Of a DNA stretch of 7,276 nt, positions 1 through 5,708 are shown one piece after another. A program made the position numbers and the translations under genes. Position 1 is the first letter of the stretch. Each line of letters opens with the position of its first letter. The DNA comes from Ornithinimicrobium sp. (lineage in GTDB: Bacteria; Actinomycetota; Actinomycetes; Actinomycetales; Dermatophilaceae). The stretch is taken from positions 1 through 7,276 of the forward strand of contig JASKZT010000002.1 of assembly GCA_030145965.1 (NCBI GenBank), in the 5' to 3' direction. Below the pieces are notes generated by a model. It saw only the letters and a program-made list of their open reading frames with translations, had not been told where the DNA came from and made no database searches.

Positions 1-283
1 ACCCGCAGACGGCGCGCCAGTTGAGGATGACGAAGTCGCCGGGCGCGACGTCGGTGACGCCCTCGCCGACGGCCTCGACCGTGCCCGCGGCCTCGTGGCC
101 GAGCAGGAACGGGAACTCGTCGTTGATGCCGCCCTGGCGGTAGTGGAGGTCGGTGTGGCACACGCCGCACGCCTCGACGCGGACGACGGCCTCACCAGGG
201 GCGGGGTCGGGCACGACGATGTCGACGACCTCGACGTCGGCGTCCTTGCTGCGGGCGATGACACCCTTGACGGTCTGCGGCAT
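1..283 (-). CDS. mscR: S-(hydroxymethyl)mycothiol dehydrogenase, N-terminal part (cut by window edge)
   Basis: This is a zinc-dependent medium-chain alcohol dehydrogenase. Family knowledge: it oxidises the formaldehyde-mycothiol adduct S-(hydroxymethyl)mycothiol with NAD+ in the cytoplasm, the actinobacterial counterpart of glutathione-dependent formaldehyde dehydrogenase. Only the first 94 codons are present; the reading frame stays open to the window edge. Visible in the sequence are the opening [15 protein letters not shown], the [10 protein letters not shown] motif with Cys42 as expected catalytic zinc ligand, GHEAAG with His63 and Glu64, and the conserved [11 protein letters not shown] stretch where the structural-zinc region begins. 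The run of motifs closely resembles the mycothiol-linked subfamily rather than general alcohol dehydrogenases. The ATG at 283-281 is preceded by a strong Shine-Dalgarno (AGGAGGG, eight bases away), which fixes the start. It is divergent from the AbiEi/Vsr-like gene. The metallo-hydrolase gene that often follows mscR would lie outside the window. Confidence 0.85.
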   Translation of the reverse strand, partial: MPQTVKGVIARSKDADVEVVDIVVPDPAPGEAVVRVEACGVCHTDLHYRQGGINDEFPFLLGHEAAGTVEAVGEGVTDVAPGDFVILNWRAVCG

Positions 284-290
284 GGGAGAA

Positions 291-328
291 CCCTCCTGGT
301 CGGGGATGTGGCTGCTCCACCCACCGTA
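291..328 (-). promoter_or_regulatory. RBS and possible -10 box of the mycothiol dehydrogenase gene
   Basis: On the minus strand AGGAGGG (297-291) lies eight bases before the ATG and decides the start. About 26 bases further upstream, TACGGT (328-323) fits the actinobacterial -10 pattern TANNNT. No convincing -35 box is seen. The RBS is secure; the -10 is a weak inference. Confidence 0.45.
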
Positions 329-387
329 TGCCGTCCGGCGCCACCCTCCCCAGCCGGGATGGGCACCCCTCGGCCGCCCCCCTCTCC

Positions 388-409
388 GGACGGTGTGACA
401 CGTCTGTCG
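388..409 (+). repeat. Solitary half copy of the palindromic repeat
   Basis: This 22-base stretch matches the left arm of the full palindrome at 432-453 in 20 of 22 positions (differences at 393 and 402). No matching right arm follows: the next 20 bases are a C-rich run. It is in the same orientation as the left arms of the two full copies and starts 44 bases upstream of the nearest one. Either a degenerate remnant or a single binding half-site. Confidence 0.75.
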
Positions 410-432
410 CCCGCCCGCCCCACCCCTCGCCG

Positions 433-480
433 GACGCTGTGACACATCTGTCGCCTGGACGACAGATGTGTCACACCGTC
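433..480. repeat. Long palindromic repeat, copy 1 (divergent intergenic)
   Basis: An inverted repeat with a perfect 16-base arm TGTGACACATCTGTCG (438-453), a six-base centre CCTGGA, and its exact complement at 460-475. Pairing continues outward for four more bases after one C-C mismatch (437/476). The arms are about 50% GC in surroundings above 70%, so the element stands out in composition. Each arm contains a smaller dyad, GACA-N4-TGTC, and a TGTG-A-CACA core. It lies between two divergent genes, so it is not in a terminator position. The left arm is identical over 22 bases to that of the copy at 1581-1602. Confidence 0.9.
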
Positions 481-557
481 TGCGCTCAGCCGTGCTCCGT
501 CCACAGGGAGCGCCGTCGCCGCTGCGCCCGCCGCCCCGACCGCGCGATCCTGCCGGC

Positions 558-1538
558 ATGGACGACCGGCCCACCTTCCCCGTGCTGGCTGGGCAGAAGG
601 GCCTGGCCACCGCCGCCCAGCTGCGTGCCGCGGGGTGGACGGCGGCGCAGGTCAGGCACGCGCGGGCCACGGCCTGGCAGGTCCCCTTCCCCTGCGTCTA
701 CGCGCCCCACCGCGGGCCGCTCGACGCCACCACCTGGCTGACCGCGGCAGCGCTGTGGGCGGGCCGGCGGGCCGTGCTGACCGGGACGGCGGCCCTGCGG
801 CAGCACGGTCTGCCGGTGCCACCGGCTCGGCGAGCCCTCTTCGTCGTCCCGCAGACGGGTCGTGCCCGCGCCCGGCCCGCCGTACGGGTCGTCAGGTCCT
901 GGCGCCCCGTGGCACCCGTCCCAGGCCCGGGGGTCGTGAGGATCGCTCCCGCCGGCCGGGCGCTCGCCGACGCCGCCGCCTACGAGAGCCCGGGCCCCGC
1001 CGACGTCGAGGCGTGGACGATCGCGGTCCTGCAGCGCGGGCTCGCGACGCCGGAGCAGCTGCAGCTCGAGCTGTGGCAGCGACCGCAGGCGCGGGTCGCG
1101 GCGGCCCACCAGGGGCTGGAGGCGTTCCGCGGGGGCGCGTGGTCCCGTCCCGAGGTGGCCCTGCGCACGATCTTCGACGGGGCGGGCGACCTGCCCGAGC
1201 TGCTGACCAACGTCGGCCTCCTCGACGAGCGCGACGGACGGCTGATCGGCTGTCCCGACGGCTACCTCCCCTCCCTGGGAGTGGTCCTCCAGGTGCACTC
1301 CCGCCAGCACCACCAGGGGTTCGACGACCGGGGTGGCGACCGCTGGGCCCGCACCGTGGAGAGGGACTCCGCCTACGCGGCGGCCGGCGCCCGCGTCCTC
1401 GGCGTCTCGCCCTGGACGCTCTACACCCGACCGGCGCTGTTCCTGGCCCGCCTCCGGCAGACCGTCGCGCTCGGACCGGCCTTCCCGATGCCCGCCGTCA
1501 GGGTCGTCCCCGCTCCGCCGCGTGGTCGTCCCGGGTGA
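558..1538 (+). CDS. Orphan AbiEi-type HTH / Vsr-DUF559-like protein, function unknown
   Basis: A 326-residue protein. The N-terminus (about 8-50: [20 protein letters not shown], then [11 protein letters not shown] and the VYAPHRG strand) reads like the winged-helix AbiEi antitoxin N-terminal domain common in actinobacteria. The middle (60-190) is alanine- and arginine-rich with no domain I can name. The C-terminus (about 194-300) has the plan of the Vsr/DUF559 endonuclease-like fold: PDGYLP at 233-238, a hydrophobic strand then QVHSRQHH at 245-252, an Arg-rich helix, and VLGVSPWTL near 280-288. Where many relatives read E-V-D, this one reads Q-V-H, so nuclease activity is doubtful. No AbiEii toxin partner is adjacent, so a type IV toxin-antitoxin system is not supported. 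The start is uncertain: ATG558 is chosen because the domain begins right after it. An in-frame GTG at 468 would add 30 low-complexity residues and lies inside the upstream palindrome. No good Shine-Dalgarno precedes either. The gene stands alone, convergent with ispF, and is bracketed by the two full palindrome copies. Confidence 0.7.
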   Translation: MDDRPTFPVLAGQKGLATAAQLRAAGWTAAQVRHARATAWQVPFPCVYAPHRGPLDATTWLTAAALWAGRRAVLTGTAALRQHGLPVPPARRALFVVPQTGRARARPAVRVVRSWRPVAPVPGPGVVRIAPAGRALADAAAYESPGPADVEAWTIAVLQRGLATPEQLQLELWQRPQARVAAAHQGLEAFRGGAWSRPEVALRTIFDGAGDLPELLTNVGLLDERDGRLIGCPDGYLPSLGVVLQVHSRQHHQGFDDRGGDRWARTVERDSAYAAAGARVLGVSPWTLYTRPALFLARLRQTVALGPAFPMPAVRVVPAPPRGRPG

Positions 1539-1582
1539 CGCGTGGCAGCCGTGAGCCGTCGGACCGACCGCAGCACGGCCGG

Positions 1583-1628
1583 ACGCTGTGACACATCTGT
1601 CGCCCGGACGACAGATGTGTCACAGCGT
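1583..1628. repeat. Long palindromic repeat, copy 2 (convergent intergenic)
   Basis: A perfect inverted repeat with 20-base arms (1583-1602 and 1609-1628) around a six-base centre CCCGGA. It differs from copy 1 inside the shared span only in the centre (C for T) and at one outer base of the right arm, where this copy pairs perfectly and copy 1 does not. It sits between the 3' ends of the AbiEi/Vsr-like gene and ispF, so here it could serve as a bidirectional transcription terminator, although no T-run follows on either strand. Confidence 0.9.
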
Positions 1629-1630
1629 AC

Positions 1631-1678
1631 GGTGGGCTGCGAGCTCGGTGGGGTGCGAGCTCGGTGGGGTGGGAGCTC
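1631..1678 (+). repeat. Three tandem copies of a 16-bp unit
   Basis: Three contiguous 16-base units (1631-1646, 1647-1662, 1663-1678) of the form GGTGGGSTGSGAGCTC, each changed by one base from the one before it. A degenerate G-rich tail follows to about 1687. The array fills most of the space between palindrome copy 2 and the ispF stop. No coding role is evident; it would be transcribed as the 3' region of the carD-ispD-ispF message if that message is not ended earlier. Confidence 0.8.
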
Positions 1679-1700
1679 GGGTAGGGGACCCGCCCGGGGC

Positions 1701-2189
1701 TCAGGTGCGGGCGACGAGGGCGGTGGCGATGCCGACGAGGCCCTCGGCGCGGCCGACGAAGCCGAGGCCGTCGGTCGTGGCGGCGCTGACCGACACCGGC
1801 GCGCCGCCGAGGGCCTGGGACATGGCAGCCTCCATCTCGGCGCGGCGGGCACCGATGCGGGGGCGGCGAGCGACGACCTGCACGGCGACGTTGCCGACCG
1901 TCCAGCCCTCCGCCTCCAGCAGCCCCCGCACGTGGCCCAGCATCTGCGCGCCGGACGCCCCGGCCATCTCGGGGCGGTCGGTGCCGAAGACGGAGCCGAG
2001 GTCGCCCAGCCCGGCGGCCGAGAGCAGCGCGGTGCAGGCCGCGTGGGCGGCGACGTCACCGTCGCTGTGGCCCTCGATGCCCCGCTCCCCCGGCCACTCC
2101 AGGCAGCCGAGCCAGAGCGCGCGGTCGTCGCCCTCGGGCGCCCAGCCGTGGATGTCGACACCGATCCCGGTCCGGGGCAGCACGGTCAT
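1701..2189 (-). CDS. ispF: 2-C-methyl-D-erythritol 2,4-cyclodiphosphate synthase
   Basis: IspF converts CDP-methylerythritol 2-phosphate into the cyclic diphosphate MEcPP with release of CMP, the fifth step of the MEP isoprenoid pathway, as a cytoplasmic trimer. The product is 162 residues, the usual family size. Visible motifs: GIGVDIH (Asp12 and His14, expected metal ligands), [11 protein letters not shown] at 40-50 with His49 as third ligand, [15 protein letters not shown] near 98-112, and [14 protein letters not shown] at 137-150 holding the nucleotide-contact Thr and acidic residue. Asp in place of Glu at that acidic position is, to my knowledge, usual in actinobacteria. The ATG shares four bases (ATGA) with the stop of the ispD fusion gene, which indicates translational coupling. 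It is the last gene of the carD-ispD-ispF operon and is convergent with the AbiEi/Vsr-like gene; the palindrome at 1583-1628 is the only hairpin seen downstream. Confidence 0.95.
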   Translation of the reverse strand: MTVLPRTGIGVDIHGWAPEGDDRALWLGCLEWPGERGIEGHSDGDVAAHAACTALLSAAGLGDLGSVFGTDRPEMAGASGAQMLGHVRGLLEAEGWTVGNVAVQVVARRPRIGARRAEMEAAMSQALGGAPVSVSAATTDGLGFVGRAEGLVGIATALVART

Positions 2190-3472
2190 CGGCAGGCCTC
2201 CTCGACCAGGGTGACGGTCTCCTCGAGGGAGAGCCGGGCGGTGTCGACGCGGACGTCGGCCTCGGGCCAGGGTGCGACGTCGCGGGCGAGGACGTCCTGC
2301 CAGCCGGGCAGGCGGTGCCCCTCGAGGTCGGCGACGCGGTCCTCGACGCGGTGGCGGTGCACGTCGGCGTCGGAGCACTCGACGAGCACCCGCACCTGCC
2401 GCACGCCGGCCGCCTCGGCCACGGCGTCCCATCCCTGCCGCGCCTCGGGCACGTCGTTGACCATGTCCGCGACGACGGACAGGCCCACGGCGAGCTGGTC
2501 GGCGGCGACGGCGTAGGTCGCGCCGTACCCCTCGGCGTGCAGCCGACCCGGGTCCAGCCCGCCCCGGACCAGCCCCTGCTCGACGGTGTCGACGCGCAGG
2601 TGCGCCGCGCCCCACCGGCGGCACAGCGCCCTGGCCAGGGTGGTCTTGCCGACGCCGGGCAGCCCGGCGAGGACGACGAGCACCGGCACCGGCACCGGCA
2701 CCGCGGACCGCGCGGGCGCGGACGCCGCGGCCGCGTCCTCCTCCGCCAGCCACGCCGCGGCGACGGCGAGGTCGGGGGCGGTCGTGATCTTCAGCGCGCG
2801 GGCGGAGCCGGCGACGACGGCGACCGTGCCGCCCAGCGCCTCCACCATCCCGCAGTCGTCGGTGACGGCGTGCCGCACCTGCGCGTGGGCCCGCTCGAGC
2901 GTGGCCCTGCGGAAGCCCTGCGGGGTCTGCACGGCCCGCAGCACCGAGCGGTCGAGCGTCGTGACGACCCGCTCCGTCGCCCCACGTGCACCGGCTCCGT
3001 CCCCCTCGAGGGCGACCACCTGCTTGACCGTGTCGGTCACCGGCACCGCGGGCGTGACGGCGTCGTGACCGCCCTCCACCGCGGCGACGACCCGGTCGAA
3101 GACCTCGACCGGGGTGAGCGCGCGGGCGGCGTCGTGCACGAGGACGACATCCACGTCGGGCGGCAGGGCACGTAGGCCGTGGGCCACCGAGCGGGAGCGC
3201 TCGGCACCCCCGGGGACGACCTCGAGGGCCACCCCGTCAGGGACCTCGACGGTGGCGACGGCGGCCGCCAGCAGTCTCGTGCTCTCGGGGTCCGGCGGCG
3301 CCACGACGACGACGGCGCTCAGCGACCGGCAGCGCAGCGCCGTGCGCAGGGCGTGGACGACCACCGGAGCCGCACGGGGACCGTGTCCGACCTCGACGAG
3401 TGCCTTGGGCCGCCCGGCCCCGAGGCGTTCGCCCCGGCCTGCGGCCACGAGCACGAGAGCGGCCCGGGGCAC
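2186..3472 (-). CDS. ispD: IspD cytidylyltransferase fused to a C-terminal P-loop kinase-like domain
   Basis: A 428-residue product. Residues 1-245 are IspD, which joins CTP and methylerythritol 4-phosphate to give CDP-methylerythritol (third MEP step). Seen: [10 protein letters not shown] then RPK (Arg16 and Lys23 expected in catalysis), LVHDAARAL at 111-119, [13 protein letters not shown] at 140-152, VQTPQGF at 181-187, TDDCGMVE at 204-211 and LKITTAPDL at 227-235. An Ala/Pro/Val linker (246-262) leads to an AAA_33-type P-loop domain (263-428) with Walker [10 protein letters not shown] at 270-278, HLRVDTVEQ at 291-299, the helix [19 protein letters not shown], and a C-terminal [20 protein letters not shown]. 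Its relatives are usually free-standing proteins of unknown substrate, distantly like zeta-toxin or chloramphenicol phosphotransferase kinases. IspD alone is usually about 220-240 residues, so the length supports a true fusion. The GTG at 3472 is preferred because IspD's first strand starts there and AGGCGG lies seven bases upstream. The carD stop is 32 bases upstream, and ispF overlaps at the 3' end. Confidence 0.9.
   Translation of the reverse strand: MPRAALVLVAAGRGERLGAGRPKALVEVGHGPRAAPVVVHALRTALRCRSLSAVVVVAPPDPESTRLLAAAVATVEVPDGVALEVVPGGAERSRSVAHGLRALPPDVDVVLVHDAARALTPVEVFDRVVAAVEGGHDAVTPAVPVTDTVKQVVALEGDGAGARGATERVVTTLDRSVLRAVQTPQGFRRATLERAHAQVRHAVTDDCGMVEALGGTVAVVAGSARALKITTAPDLAVAAAWLAEEDAAAASAPARSAVPVPVPVLVVLAGLPGVGKTTLARALCRRWGAAHLRVDTVEQGLVRGGLDPGRLHAEGYGATYAVAADQLAVGLSVVADMVNDVPEARQGWDAVAEAAGVRQVRVLVECSDADVHRHRVEDRVADLEGHRLPGWQDVLARDVAPWPEADVRVDTARLSLEETVTLVEEACR
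2681..2702 (-). repeat. CACCGG hexamer microrepeat encoding a Val-Pro linker
   Basis: CACCGG is repeated three times plus a partial fourth unit on the plus strand. Read on the coding strand it gives alternating Val-Pro codons (residues 258-264) at the junction between the IspD and P-loop domains. Because the unit is six bases, gain or loss of units keeps the frame and only changes linker length. Confidence 0.8.
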
Positions 3473-3504
3473 CGTGGTGCCGCCTGGCCGGTCTGTCGTC
3501 GTGC

Positions 3505-3987
3505 TCAGGAGGCGAGGACCTCGTCGAGGGTGGCCTCGGCGGTGTCCTCGTTGGTCTTCTCGGCGAGCGCGAGCTCGGAGACGAGGATCTGGCGGGCCTT
3601 GCTCAGCAGGCGCTTCTCGCCCGTGGACAGGCCACGGTCCTTGTCCCGGCGCCACAGGTCGCGGACGACCTCGGCGACCTTGATGACGTCACCGGAGGCG
3701 AGCTTCTCGAGGTTGGCCTTGTAGCGGCGCGACCAGTTGGTCGGCTCCTCGGTGTGCTCGGCGCGGAGCACGGAGAAGACCTTGTCCAGGCCCTCCTTGC
3801 CGACGACGTCGCGCACACCGACGAGGTCGCAGTTCTCCGCGGGTACCTCGATGGTGAGATCGCCCTGAGCTACCTTGAGCTTCAGGTAGAGCTTCTCCTC
3901 GCCCTTGATGGTCCGTGTCTTCATCTCTTCGATGAGAGCGGCTCCGTGATGCGGGTACACGACCGTCTCGCCGACCTTGAACGTCAT
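3505..3987 (-). CDS. carD: CarD family RNA polymerase-binding transcription regulator
   Basis: CarD binds the RNA polymerase beta subunit through an N-terminal Tudor-like domain and stabilises open promoter complexes, notably at rRNA promoters; it is essential in mycobacteria. The 160-residue product matches the family length (162 in M. tuberculosis). The N-terminal domain shows [20 protein letters not shown] and [11 protein letters not shown]; the C-terminal helical DNA-binding part shows [39 protein letters not shown] and [20 protein letters not shown]. The Trp in NWSRRYK corresponds by alignment of motifs to the conserved Trp that wedges into the open -10 region. The start ATG (3987-3985) has AAAGGGG ten bases upstream and matches the conserved MTFKVGE beginning; an in-frame GTG further upstream at 4041 is not needed. 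It is the first gene of an operon with ispD-ispF, an arrangement conserved in actinobacteria, and is divergent from the lipoprotein gene as in M. tuberculosis. Confidence 0.95.
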   Translation of the reverse strand: MTFKVGETVVYPHHGAALIEEMKTRTIKGEEKLYLKLKVAQGDLTIEVPAENCDLVGVRDVVGKEGLDKVFSVLRAEHTEEPTNWSRRYKANLEKLASGDVIKVAEVVRDLWRRDKDRGLSTGEKRLLSKARQILVSELALAEKTNEDTAEATLDEVLAS

Positions 3988-4022
3988 TGTGAGTAAGCCC
4001 CTTTCGCGGAGTCCCAGAATAC

Positions 4023-4084
4023 CACGCAGATGGTGCCCCACGGAATTCCATCCGTGACATTTGTGCAGGTCAGGGACTTGTCAA
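4023..4084 (-). promoter_or_regulatory. Candidate promoters for the carD operon
   Basis: The stretch upstream of carD is richer in A and T than its surroundings. On the minus strand a perfect TTGACA (4084-4079) could be a housekeeping -35; 16 bases downstream AAATGT (4062-4057) is a weak -10. A second possibility is GGAAT (4049-4045), 19 bases, then GTG (4025-4023), one base from the SigR/SigH pattern GGAAT-N18/19-GTT, which would start transcription about 30 bases before the ATG. TATTCT (4021-4016) is a further TANNNT match. Which is used cannot be told from sequence. Confidence 0.4.
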
Positions 4085-4229
4085 ATGGCGGCAAGTATGC
4101 ATCGACCACCTCGTGAGAGGGCCCGGGCGCGAGCTCGGCAGGACCGGACGCGCAGGTCACGGCGGGTTCGGGACCCCCGCCGGAGAGCAGACCGCACCGG
4201 GTGGCCGGACCTCGTCGGAGGCCAGCGGC

Positions 4230-4242
4230 TAGGCTGTGCCCC
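4230..4242 (+). promoter_or_regulatory. -10 box of the lipoprotein gene, leaderless start
   Basis: TAGGCT (4230-4235) matches TANNNT and is followed by seven bases and then GTG at 4243. This spacing puts the transcription start at or next to the start codon, typical of actinobacterial leaderless messages. No Shine-Dalgarno is present, in agreement. This is why GTG4243 rather than ATG4246 is taken as the start. Confidence 0.65.
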
Positions 4243-4788
4243 GTGATGACCGCACGCTCTCTCCGCACGCGCCGCCGCGCGACGACCCTCATCGCCGCCG
4301 CCGTGGGTGCCCTGGTGCTCTCCGGCTGCCAGATCACCAACCCGGCGATCACGATGGAGCGCTATGCACCGGCCGACGGCATCGAGCTCGACGGTGACGT
4401 CCTCGACGTGCGGGACCTGCTCGTCATCAGCCATGGTGACGGCGCCCCGGCGGTCGTCCTCGGCTCGGTCATCAACTCCGGCGACGAGCCGGTGACGGCC
4501 ACCGTCAGCGTGGCCGGCCAGGAGCTCACCCCCGCGGTCGAGCTCGCGCCGGGCCGGAGCACCCGCCTCGACGGCACCCAGGCCGACGGCACCGCCGGCG
4601 AGCGCCTGGTCCTGCCGGCCCTGGAGGCGCCCACCGGCCAGAGCGTCGAGGTGCGCATCTCCGCCGACGGCCAGGACACGCTGGTCGGCAACGCCCCGGT
4701 GCTGCTTCCCCAGGGTCACTACGAGCAGTTCGCCGACGACGCCGGCGGCACGGTGGAGCCCGTCCACACCGACGACGAGGACCACTGA
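4243..4788 (+). CDS. LpqE-like lipoprotein of unknown function
   Basis: A 181-residue secreted lipoprotein. The N-terminus has the Arg-rich segment RSLRTRRRA, a hydrophobic stretch (TTLIAAAVGALVL) and the lipobox LSGC with Cys29 as the lipidated residue after signal peptidase II cleavage. The mature part has no catalytic motif I recognise; it looks beta-rich (VLDVRDLLVIS, APAVVLGSVINSGDEPVTATVSV, SVEVRISADG), with an immunoglobulin-like or PCu(A)C-like feel, and ends in an acidic His-containing tail (HTDDEDH). M. tuberculosis has lpqE (about 182 residues) divergent from carD in the same place, so orthology is suggested by synteny, size and lipobox, but not proven by motif. It is transcribed alone from a leaderless promoter, followed by a strong hairpin terminator shared with the convergent phoU gene. 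Confidence 0.8.
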   Translation: MMTARSLRTRRRATTLIAAAVGALVLSGCQITNPAITMERYAPADGIELDGDVLDVRDLLVISHGDGAPAVVLGSVINSGDEPVTATVSVAGQELTPAVELAPGRSTRLDGTQADGTAGERLVLPALEAPTGQSVEVRISADGQDTLVGNAPVLLPQGHYEQFADDAGGTVEPVHTDDEDH

Positions 4789-4810
4789 GGCTCCCCCTCC
4801 GACGAACGGC

Positions 4811-4845
4811 AGAGCGCCGGTGCCCTCAGGGGGCACCGGCGCTCT
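4811..4845. terminator. Bidirectional hairpin terminator between the lipoprotein gene and phoU
   Basis: A perfect 15-base stem (AGAGCGCCGGTGCCC, 4811-4825, with its complement at 4831-4845) and a five-base loop TCAGG. It sits midway between two convergent stop codons (4788 and 4892). No T-run follows, which is common for actinobacterial terminators. Confidence 0.85.
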
Positions 4846-4891
4846 CGCGTCCTGCGGGTATGCCGCGCCACCAGCCGGGCGCGGCCGCGTC

Positions 4892-5584
4892 TCAGGGCTC
4901 CGCGCGGTGCAGCCGGCCGGCGTCGGACAGCGGCACCTGCGCGTCGTGCCAGCTGCCGGTGACCAGGAAGACGACGCGGATGGCGACGGAGACGGCGTGG
5001 TCGGCGAACCGCTCGTAGTAGCGACCCAGCAGGGCCATGTCGACGGCCTCGACCGTGTCGCGGCCGGGCTCGGGGTCGAGCAGCATCCGCAGCAGCTCGC
5101 GGTGGAGCAGGTCCATCCCGTCGTCGCGCGACTGCAGCTCGGCGGCGCCGCGCGGGTCGTTGGCGGCGACGACCTCGCCCGCCCGCACGATCATCTGGTG
5201 GGCCAGCTCGGCCATCTCCCCGACGGTCTGGCGCAGGTCCTCCGGCACCGCGACGTCCGGGTAGCGCATGCGCGCCAGCTTGGCCACGTGGCGGGCGAGG
5301 TCGCCCGAGCGCTCCAGGTCCGAGCTCATGCGCAGCGCGGTGACGAGCTGGCGCAGGTCTGTGGCGACCGGCTGCTGGCGGGCCAGCGCGTCGATGGCGC
5401 GGTTCTCCAGGTCGCGCCGGACGGCGTCGATCTGGTCGTCGTCGGTGATGACCTCCTCGGCCAGGGTCAGGTCTGCCTCGAGCAGCGCCCTCGTGGCCTT
5501 CTCCAGGGCCTCCCCCGCCATCCGGCTCATCTGCACCAGCTGGTCGGAGATGAAGTCGAGCTCGTCGTGGAACAGACTGCGCAC
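4892..5584 (-). CDS. phoU: Phosphate signalling regulator PhoU
   Basis: PhoU is a cytoplasmic helical protein that links the Pst phosphate transporter to the sensor kinase and keeps the Pho response off when phosphate is plentiful. The 230-residue product starts with the family hallmark MRSLFHDELDFISDQLVQM and consists of two similar three-helix repeats. The metal-binding ExxxD motifs are intact in both halves: Glu91-Asp95 in SSDLERSGDLARH and Glu191-Asp195 in RYYERFADHAV, exactly 100 residues apart. The GTG at 5584 is the first start in this frame (a stop codon lies nine bases upstream of it) and is preceded by the purine run GAGAGAGGG nine bases away. It is divergent from senX3-regX3, the arrangement known for phoU and phoR-phoP in Streptomyces, and the shared region carries a PHO-box-like array. 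The pst transporter genes are not in the window. Confidence 0.95.
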   Translation of the reverse strand: MRSLFHDELDFISDQLVQMSRMAGEALEKATRALLEADLTLAEEVITDDDQIDAVRRDLENRAIDALARQQPVATDLRQLVTALRMSSDLERSGDLARHVAKLARMRYPDVAVPEDLRQTVGEMAELAHQMIVRAGEVVAANDPRGAAELQSRDDGMDLLHRELLRMLLDPEPGRDTVEAVDMALLGRYYERFADHAVSVAIRVVFLVTGSWHDAQVPLSDAGRLHRAEP

Positions 5585-5610
5585 CTCACATCACCCTCTC
5601 TCGGTAGGCT

Positions 5611-5631
5611 CACGGGTCCGCCGGACCCGTG
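5611..5631. promoter_or_regulatory. 21-bp perfect palindrome in the phoU leader
   Basis: CACGGGTCCG (5611-5620), one central base, and its exact complement (5622-5631). If transcribed it folds as a nine-base stem with a three-base loop, ending about nine bases upstream of the phoU Shine-Dalgarno. It could be an operator or a leader hairpin; sequence alone does not decide. Confidence 0.7.
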
Positions 5632-5645
5632 CGTAGCCTCGCACC

Positions 5646-5678
5646 TCGGCATGAACAGCCTACGACCGGTCGGTGAAC
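5646..5678 (-). promoter_or_regulatory. PHO-box-like array of three 11-nt direct repeat units (candidate RegX3 site)
   Basis: Reading the minus strand, three adjacent 11-base units are GTTCACCGACC (5678-5668), GGTCGTAGGCT (5667-5657) and GTTCATGCCGA (5656-5646). Outer units share GTTCA exactly 22 bases apart; the middle one is degenerate (GGTCG). Family knowledge: the Streptomyces PhoP site is built of 11-base direct repeats beginning G-T/G-TCA, and one lies between phoU and phoRP. The array ends about eight bases before the expected senX3 -35 position, and TAGGCT in the middle unit could also be a phoU -10 box. Confidence 0.6.
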
Positions 5679-5708
5679 CCGGCCTGCCTGCCGGTCGACG
5701 GCGGGCCC

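Noticed and set aside
388..480. CRISPR array
   Set aside because: There are only one half and one full copy with irregular spacing; the unit is a long palindrome and no cas gene is nearby.
468..557. Upstream GTG start adding 30 residues to the AbiEi/Vsr-like protein
   Set aside because: The extension is low-complexity Arg/Pro-rich, has no Shine-Dalgarno, and its start lies inside the palindrome arm; the recognisable domain begins right after ATG558.
558..1538. Complete type IV toxin-antitoxin system (AbiE)
   Set aside because: No AbiEii nucleotidyltransferase-type toxin gene is adjacent on either side; only the antitoxin-like N-terminal domain is present.
433..1628. Insertion sequence or MITE with the palindromes as terminal inverted repeats
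   Set aside because: The enclosed gene has no transposase motif, each palindrome is complete in itself rather than one end of an element, and no target-site duplication was evident.
1583..1628. Palindrome copy 2 called simply as a terminator
   Set aside because: The position fits, but the same sequence occurs between divergent genes at 433-480 and lacks a T-run here, so it is listed as a repeat with a possible terminator role.
1542..3175. Long plus-strand open frames opposite ispF and ispD
   Set aside because: Their products have no recognisable motif and lie opposite two genes with intact catalytic signatures; stop codons are rare by chance at this GC content.
4081..4836. Minus-strand open frame opposite the lipoprotein gene
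   Set aside because: It reads through the terminator hairpin, while the plus strand has a clear signal peptide, lipobox and leaderless promoter.
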